From: Flavihumibacter profundi
GTDB taxonomy: Bacteria > Bacteroidota > Bacteroidia > Chitinophagales > Chitinophagaceae
Reading direction: 5' to 3'
Assembly: GCF_020076305.1 (NCBI RefSeq)
Contig: NZ_JAIQXE010000003.1
Location: 682,001 to 746,000 of the forward strand
Length of the DNA: 64,000 nt
The notes beneath the pieces were generated by a model. That model was given only the letters and a program-made list of their open reading frames with translations. It searched no databases and was not told the origin of the DNA. Positions 51,492 to 60,196 of the stretch are shown in pieces. The stretch's first letter is position 1. Every line of letters begins with the position of its first letter. Made by a program: the position numbers and the translations under genes.

Positions 51492-51710
51492 TTAAACCTG
51501 GTCAGGCTTTTTTGCGTGGCAGGAATTGAGGCCAAAAATCGCGTAGATAGGGCAAAAGCTGATCACGCTGGTTGCTGCAAAAACTGCACCCAATATAACT
51601 AATACCAATCCCGGTGTACCTGCAATAGTACCTGAAAAATACAGGTAAGCAAACACTGCAGCGAGAATTAAACGAAAAATTCGGTCTGTATTACCAAGGT
51701 TCTTTTTCAT
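51492..51710 (-). CDS. DUF2892 membrane protein
   Basis: 72 residues. The N-terminal KKNLGNTDRIFRLILAAV and two membrane helices (about 13-30 and 33-52) are typical of DUF2892, as is the Cys-Pro after them (FCPIYAIFG). A second Cys follows at NSCHAKK. Family members are often linked to sulfur or redox metabolism and to rhodanese genes. A Crp/Fnr-like palindrome lies about 92 bases upstream. The stop is two bases from the unknown gene on the other strand. Confidence 0.88.
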   Translation of the reverse strand: MKKNLGNTDRIFRLILAAVFAYLYFSGTIAGTPGLVLVILGAVFAATSVISFCPIYAIFGLNSCHAKKPDQV

Positions 51711-51801
51711 GATAAACTAATTATAGTTTTGGAAAAAATGATCCAACTGAATTCAAATCAAAAAATATTATGGCAATTTAAAATATAAAGAAAATAATGC
51801 T

Positions 51802-51817
51802 TGTGACAAAGGTCACT
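51802..51817 (-). promoter_or_regulatory. Crp/Fnr-type palindrome upstream of the DUF2892 gene
   Basis: TGTGA-N6-TCACT at 51802-51817 contains the perfect inner repeat GTGAC/GTCAC. It fits the general Crp/Fnr operator TGTGA-N6-TCACA at nine of ten positions. The likely target is the DUF2892 gene, but the promoter itself was not resolved. The rest of the 280-base gap (51711-51990) holds no gene that I can see. Confidence 0.45.
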
Positions 51818-51990
51818 TATCAATATGATGTTAGGCAGATAAAGCTGTAGCAGATTCTTCCTGGTACTCTGAATATAATTAAACCCAGGGATATATATAC
51901 TTGATTGCAAGCCTGGTCCGTAAAATCCTGTTTTCTTTAGTTTTTGTCCGAGTATTTAAGGTGATCGAAAAAATGAATTAACTAGTTGCC

Positions 51991-53997
51991 TTAATATTTC
52001 AGCAGCTGATGGACAGTTTCCGACAACCTGTTTTTCGCCAGGAAATTCTTCTCCAGTTCAGTATTAAATGGAACCGGCGTATCCAAAGAGGCACAACGCA
52101 TAACAGGTGCATCCAGTAAGGCAAAACAATGCTCGCTGATCCAGGCACTGATCTCGCCTCCAATGCCACCAGTAAGGGTGTCCTCATGCAATACCAATAC
52201 TTTTCCTGTGCGGGAAACAGCTTTTTGAATTGCCTCGTAATCTAGTGGAAGCAGGGTTCTCAGGTCAAGGATATCAATGCTCTTCCCTGGATTTGCATTT
52301 GCATATTCCAATGCCCAGTGCACACCGGCACCATAGGTAATAATGCTGATATCTTCTCCTTCCTGCACATGTCTTGCTTTACCGATGGGTATTTCATAAT
52401 ATCCTTCAGGAACTTTTCCAGTTATACTTCTATACAATACTTTATGTTCAAAAAACAACACCGGGTTGGGATCATTAAAAGATGCAATCAATAAGCCTTT
52501 TGCATCTTCAGGAGTGGATGGATAAACTACTTTCAATCCGGGGGTATGCACAAACCATGCTTCATTACTCTGGCTATGAAAAGGCCCTGCACCTACGCCT
52601 GCACCCGTAGGCATACGCACCACCACATCAGCATTCTGGCCCCACCGGTAATGGATCTTTGCCAGGTTATTTACTATCTGGTTCAGGCCAACACTTACGA
52701 AATCTGCAAACTGCATTTCTACCATACTCTTATACCCCTCCAAAGACAAACCCAATGCTGCACCAAGTATCGCACTTTCACAAAGCGGAGTATTCCTAAC
52801 GCGGCTTTTTCCAAACTCCTGAACAAGTCCCTCTGTAATTTTAAAAGCCCCGCCATACTCAGCTATATCCTGACCCATCAAAACGAGATTAGGATGTTCA
52901 ATCATGGATAATTTCAGGCCCTGCTGAATAGCGTCAATAAACCGAATTTCAGCTAATGGTGAATCAGCCGGAGTTTCCCTGAATGCTGATGCCCGTTGCG
53001 CATATACATCACCTAATTCTTCTTCGGTATTAACCCGCATCTCTTCAGCCTGTTCGGCTGCTAACAACTCTTTTTCAATCAGTGATTTTATTTCTGCCTT
53101 TAAAAATTCAATTTTAGAATAGGTTATAAGTCCATTTAAAATCAACCATTCTTCATAGTTTTTAATAGGGTCGCGATTTGACCACTCTTCAAAAAGTTGG
53201 GGCGGAACATATTTGGTTCCGCTGGCTTCTTCATGCCCCCGCATCCGGAAGGTCATGCATTCAACCAGGTAAGGTTTTTTCTGCCGGATGCAATAATCCC
53301 GCACCCCTTTTATGGTATCGTAAACTTCCAGGAGATTATTCCCATCAATCCTAACACCTTCCATGCCGTATCCCTTTGCCCTTGCAACCAGGCTTTCACA
53401 ACGGTACTGTTCGTTTACCGGGGTACTTAACCCATAACCATTATTTTCTATGATAAATATTACTGGTAAGTCCCATACTGCTGCCGTATTCAGTGCTTCA
53501 TGAAAATCACCCTCGCTTGTTCCGCCATCACCGGTAAATGCAAGCGAAACCTTACCCTCAGCCAGCCCGGATTCCTCCCTTAATTTATTTGCTAATGCAA
53601 CGCCATCGGCAATGGCAAGTTGCGGACCAAGATGTGAAATCATTCCACAGATATGGTGCTCCTTAGATCCAAAATGAAAACTCCTTTCCCGTCCTTTACT
53701 ATACCCATCCTTGCTTCCCTGCCATTGCATGAATAACTTTGCCAGGGGAATTTTACGGGCTGTGAAAACGCCTAAGTTCCGATGTAATGGCATGATCCAT
53801 TCATCTGGCTGGAGTGCCAGTGTTGCACCGATGGAAATGGCTTCCTGGCCTATACCGCTAAACCATTTACTGATTTTACCCTGCCGTAATAAGACCAGCA
53901 TCTTTTCTTCTATCATCCTGGGTAGCAGGATAGATTCGTAAAAATAAATTAGCTGGTCGTTGGTCAGGTCTTTACGGTCGAAATTCATAACATTCAA
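51991..53997 (-). CDS. 2-oxoacid dehydrogenase E1, fused alpha and beta subunits
   Basis: 668 residues. Residues about 10-320 are the E1 alpha part with the thiamine diphosphate motif GDGGTSEGDFHEALN ending in IENNGYG. Residues about 345-668 are the E1 beta part (GQDIAEYGGAFKITEGLV, VRMPTGAGVGAG, ILDLRTLLPLDYEAI). In many bacteria these are two genes. The sequence is nearest the branched-chain (2-oxoisovalerate) type, which decarboxylates keto acids from Val, Leu and Ile for branched fatty acids; a pyruvate or acetoin role cannot be excluded. No E2 or E3 gene is adjacent. Start at 53997 or at the Met three codons later. Confidence 0.9.
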   Translation of the reverse strand: MNVMNFDRKDLTNDQLIYFYESILLPRMIEEKMLVLLRQGKISKWFSGIGQEAISIGATLALQPDEWIMPLHRNLGVFTARKIPLAKLFMQWQGSKDGYSKGRERSFHFGSKEHHICGMISHLGPQLAIADGVALANKLREESGLAEGKVSLAFTGDGGTSEGDFHEALNTAAVWDLPVIFIIENNGYGLSTPVNEQYRCESLVARAKGYGMEGVRIDGNNLLEVYDTIKGVRDYCIRQKKPYLVECMTFRMRGHEEASGTKYVPPQLFEEWSNRDPIKNYEEWLILNGLITYSKIEFLKAEIKSLIEKELLAAEQAEEMRVNTEEELGDVYAQRASAFRETPADSPLAEIRFIDAIQQGLKLSMIEHPNLVLMGQDIAEYGGAFKITEGLVQEFGKSRVRNTPLCESAILGAALGLSLEGYKSMVEMQFADFVSVGLNQIVNNLAKIHYRWGQNADVVVRMPTGAGVGAGPFHSQSNEAWFVHTPGLKVVYPSTPEDAKGLLIASFNDPNPVLFFEHKVLYRSITGKVPEGYYEIPIGKARHVQEGEDISIITYGAGVHWALEYANANPGKSIDILDLRTLLPLDYEAIQKAVSRTGKVLVLHEDTLTGGIGGEISAWISEHCFALLDAPVMRCASLDTPVPFNTELEKNFLAKNRLSETVHQLLKY

Positions 53998-54033
53998 TTA
54001 CCTGCCATGAAGATACCTGAAAACCAGGGATGA

Positions 54034-54372
54034 TTAACTTTTATCAGAAGATTGCAAAATAGACGTGGTAACTGATAACAGGATGCTAAATAATAAGGCC
54101 CACCAGAAACCATCTACTTTAAACCCATCTACTAATTTACTGGCCAGCAAAATAATAGCAGCATTTATAACCAGGAGGAATAATCCCATGGTAATGATGG
54201 TAATCGGTAAGGTCAGGATTACCATTATTGGCTTTAGCAATGTATTAAGGACGGCCAGGACAAGGGCGAGGACCAAAGCAGTAATGAAAGTATCTATATG
54301 GATTCCCGGCAATACATAAGACAAACCAAATGCCACTAAAGCGGAGATGAGTAAGCGTACAAGAAAATTCAT
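54034..54372 (-). CDS. Phage-holin-IV-type small membrane protein
   Basis: 112 residues with four membrane helices. The N-terminal MNFLVRLLISALVAFGLSYV, the central LNTLLKPIMVILTLPITIIT and a final FWWALLFSILLSV match the phage holin family IV/DUF360 group (YvlD-like). Despite the name, such chromosomal proteins are not lysis proteins. No phage gene is nearby. It lies 36 bases before the E1 gene on the same strand. Confidence 0.88.
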   Translation of the reverse strand: MNFLVRLLISALVAFGLSYVLPGIHIDTFITALVLALVLAVLNTLLKPIMVILTLPITIITMGLFLLVINAAIILLASKLVDGFKVDGFWWALLFSILLSVTTSILQSSDKS

Positions 54373-54419
54373 ATCGGTATTTTTAATGATTACAATATTC
54401 TAGTATAAACATGGCCTGA

Positions 54420-55199
54420 CTAAAAATTTTTCCTTAGTTCTACTATCGCTTGTTTAGCCTTATCCAAAGTAATCAATCCGCGATTTGGACGATCAAGGTC
54501 CAACGTACAATAGATAACAAGTGATGACAATAGGCAAAAGCCAACCGCAATGGGCCAATCAACATGGCCTTTTTTATTGGAATATCCCGCTAAAAAAGCA
54601 CTTGTAAGGGTTAATATGAACAACATCATCAGGATTGATTCCGGTACCACCGCATATAGTTGCTGATGGCTGGTGGTGGTGATATCGATCATAGCGTTCA
54701 ATGCAGGAAGCATATTGTTTACTGGAACAAACGCTCCGGTCCTATTAAAATGTCCTATAGCTTCCTGCCAGATTTTTGCAGAAATCGCATTCGCTTTACT
54801 TAGCGATTCATTTAATGCTGCCGTATCCGCTTTGATGTTATAGTAGTCAACCCTGGTTTCTATATACTCTTTAAACAATGGCCTGATTATATTTCGGATC
54901 GAGTCAGGGTAAAGGTCTGCCCGCAAAAGGGCAGTTCCTATATTATTGGCTTCCTGAACCACGATGTTCCTTTTGGCATCATAGCGGCTGGCCGACATAC
55001 TAAAGGCAAAACCCAAAACAAAAGCACTCAGGGCAAAAACAGCCCCAACCAGGCTGCTTGATGTTTTTTCATCATCCTCCACCTGTCGCATTTTTTTTCT
55101 GTGTGCAAGGCGGGTCCCTATATAAAAGGACAACACCATCAGAAGGAACAGGACGAAGGAAATAGTAGCGGCGGAAAAAAAATATAACTGCATTTTCAT
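54420..55199 (-). CDS. DUF4239-type (bestrophin-like) membrane protein
   Basis: 259 residues. Helices lie at about 8-28, 48-68, 188-210 and 215-235, with a large loop between the second and third. FALSAFVLGFAFSMSASRYDAKRNIVVQEANNI is the DUF4239 hallmark, split here over residues about 55-88. The family is distantly related to bestrophin channels, but no transport function is shown. It lies 10 bases after the repeat-domain protein gene, so the two are co-transcribed. Confidence 0.85.
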   Translation of the reverse strand: MKMQLYFFSAATISFVLFLLMVLSFYIGTRLAHRKKMRQVEDDEKTSSSLVGAVFALSAFVLGFAFSMSASRYDAKRNIVVQEANNIGTALLRADLYPDSIRNIIRPLFKEYIETRVDYYNIKADTAALNESLSKANAISAKIWQEAIGHFNRTGAFVPVNNMLPALNAMIDITTTSHQQLYAVVPESILMMLFILTLTSAFLAGYSNKKGHVDWPIAVGFCLLSSLVIYCTLDLDRPNRGLITLDKAKQAIVELRKNF

Positions 55200-55209
55200 A
55201 CTATTTGGT

Positions 55210-57405
55210 TTAATGTCTTTGTCCCCCTCCTGTTCTTGCCGGACGGGTTACTGGACGACTTGGTGCGGTTGACCGGGGAGCAGGCCTGCTTTGCTGATAA
55301 TTATTTTGCCTTGTTGCGCCGCGATCCCTTTGCTGACTGGCGCGGTTCAGGTCATTATTCCGGTCGATATTCCCAGGATTTGCAGGTTTCCAATCGCGAC
55401 TTTGATTATCCCTCTGGTTCCAATTACCCTTGTCATCTTTTCTATAGGCATTGCCCTCGCGGTCTGAAAACACGTTGTTATCCCTATTGATGTCCCGTGC
55501 TGGCTGAGTGGACGGTCGCGATGGGTTGGCCGGATTGGCAGGCCTGGTGCTGGGGGCAGGCCTGGTACCGGGCTTGCTACGATCAACGTCCCTAGTGGCT
55601 ACCCCTGGTTTATTATTATAAATATTCTCCCGGTGATTGATATTGGGATTGACCTGGTTCCCTCTATTGATATTGATGTCTCCGTTATTTATAAATACCG
55701 GTCCCCTGTTCCCATAATATCCCCCGCCATAATATGGTGGGCGATAGGGAGGACGATACATGGGGGGTCCAAACCATCCACCGCCATAGTACCCGCGGCC
55801 ATAGCCAAAACCAAAATGCATAAATCCTACATTAAATCCAAAATTCATACTCCATCCGGTCCAGGGATTATAACTAAAACCAAAACCCCAGGTACAGGGC
55901 CTTGGGTAATAATAAGCACCATACCATGGGGTATAATAATATCCTGTTCCATAAACTACAGTTGGGCCGTAAATATAACTTCCCATATAGCCTGGTGTAT
56001 AACCTACATATACATACTGAGGAGTGGTTTCATAGATATACACATACTTCGTATTATATGCCGGGCTGCTAGGTGGAATTTCATCCACTTCTCCCGGACG
56101 TTCCGCGGAAACCCGCCATGGGCCTTTTGGACTGGTTGACTCAAACCAGATACCATTATCAACAGCGAAATATTTTCCATTGGATTTTATCACTGTCGTA
56201 GTACTATTCGTAGCCAGTTCCATATTTGTTCCTTCTATGGGCTCGAACTTCGGGTTGCCATCATATTTCACATCTGTTTTGGCAGAGTTACGGTCCACTT
56301 TCGCAGTTTGAGGAATCTCGGCATCGATCTTTGCTTCTTCTGCGGCGGTTGTTCCTGCAACACTTGCTAACACCCCGTCTTTTTCAGATCCTTCAGGAAT
56401 CTTAGCGAAATCGGCAGGTAGCTGATTGGACTGAATGTATGTCCAGGGACCATTGAAGCCCGGGGCCTGGTACCATCTTCCGGCGATAAGGACAAAAGTC
56501 TTTTGCGAATTAATATCCTTGAACAGGTCATTCGTAGAATTACTTACATATAAAAGGGAAGTTCCCTCTATCGATTTATATTCAGGTTCCCCTTTTGTTT
56601 GAACCAGCTCGGCAGGTTCGGTGCTGACAATAATTTCCGTGCGCTCCGGGGTTGCAGTTATCGCTTTACCTCCATTGTCCTCTTTTTCCTGTTTTTTAAT
56701 TCGTTCATCTACCGATTTTAGTTTTGTTGAAAGACTTGAATTTGGGGTCCATCCCTCTGCGACGCTAGCAGACTTATACCATAAACCACCAGTATACAAA
56801 TTCCATTGAGCTCCCTCCTTAAAAATAAGGTAGGGTGTATTTATGACCCGCTCTGCATCAAGGTCTTTGTCTTTCTGAATCTTTGGCTCTCCATCGATAA
56901 GAATCAGGCTCGAAGGCTTGTTGGTGTAAATAATTTTTGGTGGGTCATTCTTTAAATTATCAGATGACTTTGTACCGCTTTCCTTATTAATAGTTGCCAC
57001 CAATTGATCTATGGAAATTTCAAGTTTTGACTTACCTGCGGCACCTTCAATCGCCGCAATTACATTGTTCATTTTTGTAATATCATCAACACCGGGAAAT
57101 TTAAGGTTGGTGACCTTTAAAGATTCCAGGGTTGCCATACGGCTATCCCTTTCCGTTGATACAGTAGCTTCAAAAAACATTGCCCCGAATACTGGCTCTG
57201 CACCTTCAGTCTGTTTTACTGAAAGGGCACACCTGCCAACAATCTTATTATTTACATACGACTCAGGCTGCGGCTGGTAAATTGTCACGCTTCCCCCATT
57301 TGCAAGGGTAGTAACCTTCGGCCAGTTCGATTGTGCTAGAATTCCCGATGTGTTAAGTAAAAAAGCCACAAAAAAGATTAAGGTTGCGAAAAAGCTTTTT
57401 TTCAT
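55210..57405 (-). CDS. Exported repeat protein with Tyr/Gly-rich and Arg/Asn/Pro-rich tail
   Basis: 731 residues with a signal peptide (cut near 25, ILAQ). Three similar blocks follow in the middle, each ending with a W-containing strand: LWYKSASVAEGW near 220, RWYQAPGFNGPW near 320, IWFESTSPKGPW near 430. After these come a Gly/Tyr-rich stretch (YYPRP, GYGRGYYGGGWFGPPMYRP, about 455-570) and an Asn/Arg/Pro/Gln-rich tail to the end. Homologues in Bacteroidota are labelled carbohydrate-binding family V/XII. The low-complexity tail may bind peptidoglycan or polyanions. Function unknown. Confidence 0.8.
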   Translation of the reverse strand: MKKSFFATLIFFVAFLLNTSGILAQSNWPKVTTLANGGSVTIYQPQPESYVNNKIVGRCALSVKQTEGAEPVFGAMFFEATVSTERDSRMATLESLKVTNLKFPGVDDITKMNNVIAAIEGAAGKSKLEISIDQLVATINKESGTKSSDNLKNDPPKIIYTNKPSSLILIDGEPKIQKDKDLDAERVINTPYLIFKEGAQWNLYTGGLWYKSASVAEGWTPNSSLSTKLKSVDERIKKQEKEDNGGKAITATPERTEIIVSTEPAELVQTKGEPEYKSIEGTSLLYVSNSTNDLFKDINSQKTFVLIAGRWYQAPGFNGPWTYIQSNQLPADFAKIPEGSEKDGVLASVAGTTAAEEAKIDAEIPQTAKVDRNSAKTDVKYDGNPKFEPIEGTNMELATNSTTTVIKSNGKYFAVDNGIWFESTSPKGPWRVSAERPGEVDEIPPSSPAYNTKYVYIYETTPQYVYVGYTPGYMGSYIYGPTVVYGTGYYYTPWYGAYYYPRPCTWGFGFSYNPWTGWSMNFGFNVGFMHFGFGYGRGYYGGGWFGPPMYRPPYRPPYYGGGYYGNRGPVFINNGDININRGNQVNPNINHRENIYNNKPGVATRDVDRSKPGTRPAPSTRPANPANPSRPSTQPARDINRDNNVFSDREGNAYRKDDKGNWNQRDNQSRDWKPANPGNIDRNNDLNRASQQRDRGATRQNNYQQSRPAPRSTAPSRPVTRPARTGGGQRH

Positions 57406-57454
57406 ATCGAGATAGTTTGAAGATAAATTTTTGTACGCTGCTTACTTTTTCTTC

Positions 57455-57955
57455 CTATTGGATAGCTGATTTAACCTCCCTGGGTTTGGCAATATCACCA
57501 ATGTAGGTAATTGATTGCCGGCTGATAGAAGTAACATGCAGATAAGCAGAACCATTTGTATATACAGTAAGAATTAATTCCTGTATATCAGGAACATCCT
57601 TAGGTTTAATATGTATATCCTTACCATCATTTTTTGCTGGCTCTGTGCTATATGTAAACTCTTTTGAAGTGAATTTAATGCCGCCATCAGTACTACCGAT
57701 ATTTGTTGTATACGCTTTCCCGATATAGGGCAAATCAGCAACTACCTGATCTTTGGATACCAGAAGATAATAGCTGCCTGTTATAGTTCTTTGCTTTCCG
57801 CCCATAGGGGTCATAAACTGGGCATTGAATTGGTACGATTGGTCCTGCAATACCTGGGCAACCTGACCTTCGCTTAGCGATGTGGCTGGTTGGGCACTTC
57901 CGCATGCAGTGACAATAGCAGAAAAAGCAACCGCGTAGAAAAAAATGCTTTTCAT
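57455..57955 (-). CDS. DUF4251 lipoprotein
   Basis: 166 residues from the ATG at 57955, the start of the signal peptide; an in-frame start at 58009 adds a leader without signal character. The lipobox is IVTACGS (Cys about 18). The mature domain (QDQSYQFNAQFMTPMGGKQRTITGSYYLLVSKD) is the DUF4251 family of small Bacteroidota beta-rich proteins. The next gene downstream on its strand begins 50 bases away (55210-57405), so these form an envelope gene cluster. Confidence 0.85.
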   Translation of the reverse strand: MKSIFFYAVAFSAIVTACGSAQPATSLSEGQVAQVLQDQSYQFNAQFMTPMGGKQRTITGSYYLLVSKDQVVADLPYIGKAYTTNIGSTDGGIKFTSKEFTYSTEPAKNDGKDIHIKPKDVPDIQELILTVYTNGSAYLHVTSISRQSITYIGDIAKPREVKSAIQ

Positions 57956-58276
57956 ATATAATGATTTGTAGGCGCCAAACTCCAGATTTTGTTTGCTATT
58001 AAAGTTCATTCATTTTATCGAAATACTTATATTCTTTAGCAGTTTTGTCTTATCGTAGTATACCCTTCGGGACTTTCTTAACGTTTCTGCGTACCCGGCA
58101 ACCAGAATTTTGGAAAAGGCAAAAGACTCAACAAGGACCTGAAAATTCCCCTACTGAAGATCATAACGGAATGTTGCAAACGAAGAAAAGGGACAATTTG
58201 ACCTACAACAAAATCTTTATATTCGTAGTACAGAAGCGATTCGGGATTTAAAGAGAAGTTTATAAAATCTTAAAAT

Positions 58277-58885
58277 ATGAAAAAAGTCATATTACCTGTT
58301 GTCTTTGCTGTTTTAATTACAGCATGCGGACCTTCAACAGTTATTGAAAAAAGCTGGAGGGACCCAAACACCACAATAGTTTCCGGTAGCTGGAATAAGG
58401 TACTTGTAGTTGGCCTGCTTAAAGATGAAACAACCCGCCGGGTTGTGGAAGACCAATTAGTAAAAAGAATGAAAGGCAAAGGTGTTGCATCATATAATTA
58501 TTATGTGGAGAAAGATGTTACAGAAGCTAAAGCAAGTGGGTTCAAAGACAAATTGATTACTGAAGGATTCGATGGGGCTGTTGTGATGCGCCTTGTAAAT
58601 GTGGAAAAAGAGACCAGTTATGTGCCCGGGGCTTCAAGCTTTCCGCCTTATTATGGTGGGTTTGGCCCTTATTACTACAATAGTTGGAATTCATACTATT
58701 CTCCGGGTTATTATACTACAGATAAGATTTATAATGTTGAAACGAATATTTATTCATTCAAACAGGACAAACTTGTTTGGTCTGGGATAACACAAACCAC
58801 AAATCCATCGAAAACGGAAAAGATGTTCAATGAAATCGCGGATGTGATAGGTGCAAAAATGAGAAGTGAAGGTTTCCTGAAATAG
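58277..58885 (+). CDS. Putative lipoprotein with TolB/DUF4136-like fold
   Basis: 202 residues. The lipobox is LITACGP (Cys about 17). The domain opens with VIEKSWRDPNTTIVSGSWNKVLVVGLLKDETTRR, typical of small anti-parallel alpha/beta lipoproteins near DUF4136. A Tyr/Pro/Gly-rich loop (FPPYYGGFGPYYYNSW, about 118-133) sits before the last strands. The C-terminus FNEIADVIGAKMRSEGFL is a classic ending of this group. It is divergent from the DUF4251 gene with a 321-base gap that holds no other gene I can support; TATATTCG near 58219 is a one-mismatch -7 box. Confidence 0.75.
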   Translation: MKKVILPVVFAVLITACGPSTVIEKSWRDPNTTIVSGSWNKVLVVGLLKDETTRRVVEDQLVKRMKGKGVASYNYYVEKDVTEAKASGFKDKLITEGFDGAVVMRLVNVEKETSYVPGASSFPPYYGGFGPYYYNSWNSYYSPGYYTTDKIYNVETNIYSFKQDKLVWSGITQTTNPSKTEKMFNEIADVIGAKMRSEGFLK

Positions 58886-58894
58886 TGATGAACC

Positions 58895-60175
58895 TTATAC
58901 CACAACCAGTTCATAAAAATCTTCAGGACGCAGGTATTTTTCAGCCAGCTTTTGGATGTCTTCAGCACTGGTCGTTTTTATCGTTTCAATTGTTTTATAA
59001 AAGAAATCCTCTTTTAACTCATTCAATATTATTGTTTTCCACCTGCTGATAATATGGAAGGGGCCATCCAGGTCGCCTAATATGCTACCTATGAGGTAAT
59101 TCCTTACAAGCATCAATTCTTCTTCATCGACCAATTCAGTTCTAAGCAATTCCATTTCCTTATAAACTTCGGTAATAGTGGCTTCGCATACATCCCGGCC
59201 GGCCTCTGTTGACACCAGCCAGGCACTATCCTGAATATGGTTCTGAAGGTAACTGTAAATACCATAAGTATACCCTTTGTCTTCCCGGATATTATTCATC
59301 AATCGCGCCCCAAAAAATCCGCCAAAAACTGTATTTAAAATCTGTGCGCCCAAAAAATCGGGGTGATGCCTGTTTGGAAAATGTCTTGCAAGCCGGATAG
59401 CACCCTGAACGCCATTGGGATCGTTACTAATCCTGTATTTTTTTTCACTTGCAGGATGGACTTTATGGATAATCTCTCCAGGTTGGGTGGCATGTAATGG
59501 AAGGTCTCCAAAATTCCCTTCCATTAATTCATATAAATTAACCGGTAGCCTTCCCGCAACAAAGATCATACACTTCCCCTGCTGGTAATATCTTTTATAG
59601 AATTCCTGAATCTCATCGCGATTCAAAACAGCCAGGTCTTCAAACCTGCTATAGCGGCCATAAGGGTGATCAAAACCAAATAAGTATTCATCAATAAGGC
59701 GGTTAGCTACAAAATCATTTTTCTTCAGGTTTACCTCAAGCCTTTGCCTGCTGTTTTGCTGGTATAATTGCAATTCCTGTTCGGGGAAAACAGCATCTGT
59801 CAGCAATTCACGAACAACAGGTAATAATATTCCAAGGTGCTTCGTAAGGCATTGTAAGTTGATCGTGGCTGTTTCATTATAACAGGCCCTGCCCAGCGAT
59901 GCACCATAGTAATCAAAATGCTCATTAATTTCAAAGGCATTTTTTTGTCTTGTGCCATTCTTCAGCAAAAAATTTACAGACGGAGCAAGCATGTTCTTCT
60001 CTTCATACCAGTTTCCTGCCCAAAACACCCATTCAACCTGGAGAACTTCTTCTGCACCTGCATTTACTGCATAAACTTCAACGCCATTCTTCAGCACATA
60101 TTTATCATACGGCTTAAGGCTCAATTCAAATTCAACTGCATCTTTTATCGGAGGCGCTATCTTTCTGTTTAACAT
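58895..60175 (-). CDS. M16 family peptidase-like protein without zinc site
   Basis: 426 residues with the two-domain M16 fold. At the place where HxxEH should occur, the sequence is NMLAPSVNFLLKNGT (about 60-75), so the zinc ligands are lost. The second domain (LAEKYL near the end, DARLMNNIREDKGYTYGIYS near 290) is retained, including the R/Y pair in KGYTYG that helps substrate binding. It lies 21 bases after the active M16 gene and is probably its non-catalytic partner, as in mitochondrial processing peptidase and other paired M16B enzymes. Confidence 0.88.
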   Translation of the reverse strand: MLNRKIAPPIKDAVEFELSLKPYDKYVLKNGVEVYAVNAGAEEVLQVEWVFWAGNWYEEKNMLAPSVNFLLKNGTRQKNAFEINEHFDYYGASLGRACYNETATINLQCLTKHLGILLPVVRELLTDAVFPEQELQLYQQNSRQRLEVNLKKNDFVANRLIDEYLFGFDHPYGRYSRFEDLAVLNRDEIQEFYKRYYQQGKCMIFVAGRLPVNLYELMEGNFGDLPLHATQPGEIIHKVHPASEKKYRISNDPNGVQGAIRLARHFPNRHHPDFLGAQILNTVFGGFFGARLMNNIREDKGYTYGIYSYLQNHIQDSAWLVSTEAGRDVCEATITEVYKEMELLRTELVDEEELMLVRNYLIGSILGDLDGPFHIISRWKTIILNELKEDFFYKTIETIKTTSAEDIQKLAEKYLRPEDFYELVVV

Positions 60176-60196
60176 ATAATCTGTTGTTTCTTACTA

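Noticed and set aside
54034-54372. Prophage remnant suggested by a holin-like protein
   Set aside because: The family is chromosomal and widespread, and no other phage gene is nearby.
58045-58251. Small plus-strand frame between two lipoprotein genes
   Set aside because: No family resemblance, no suitable start context, basic and low in hydrophobic core.
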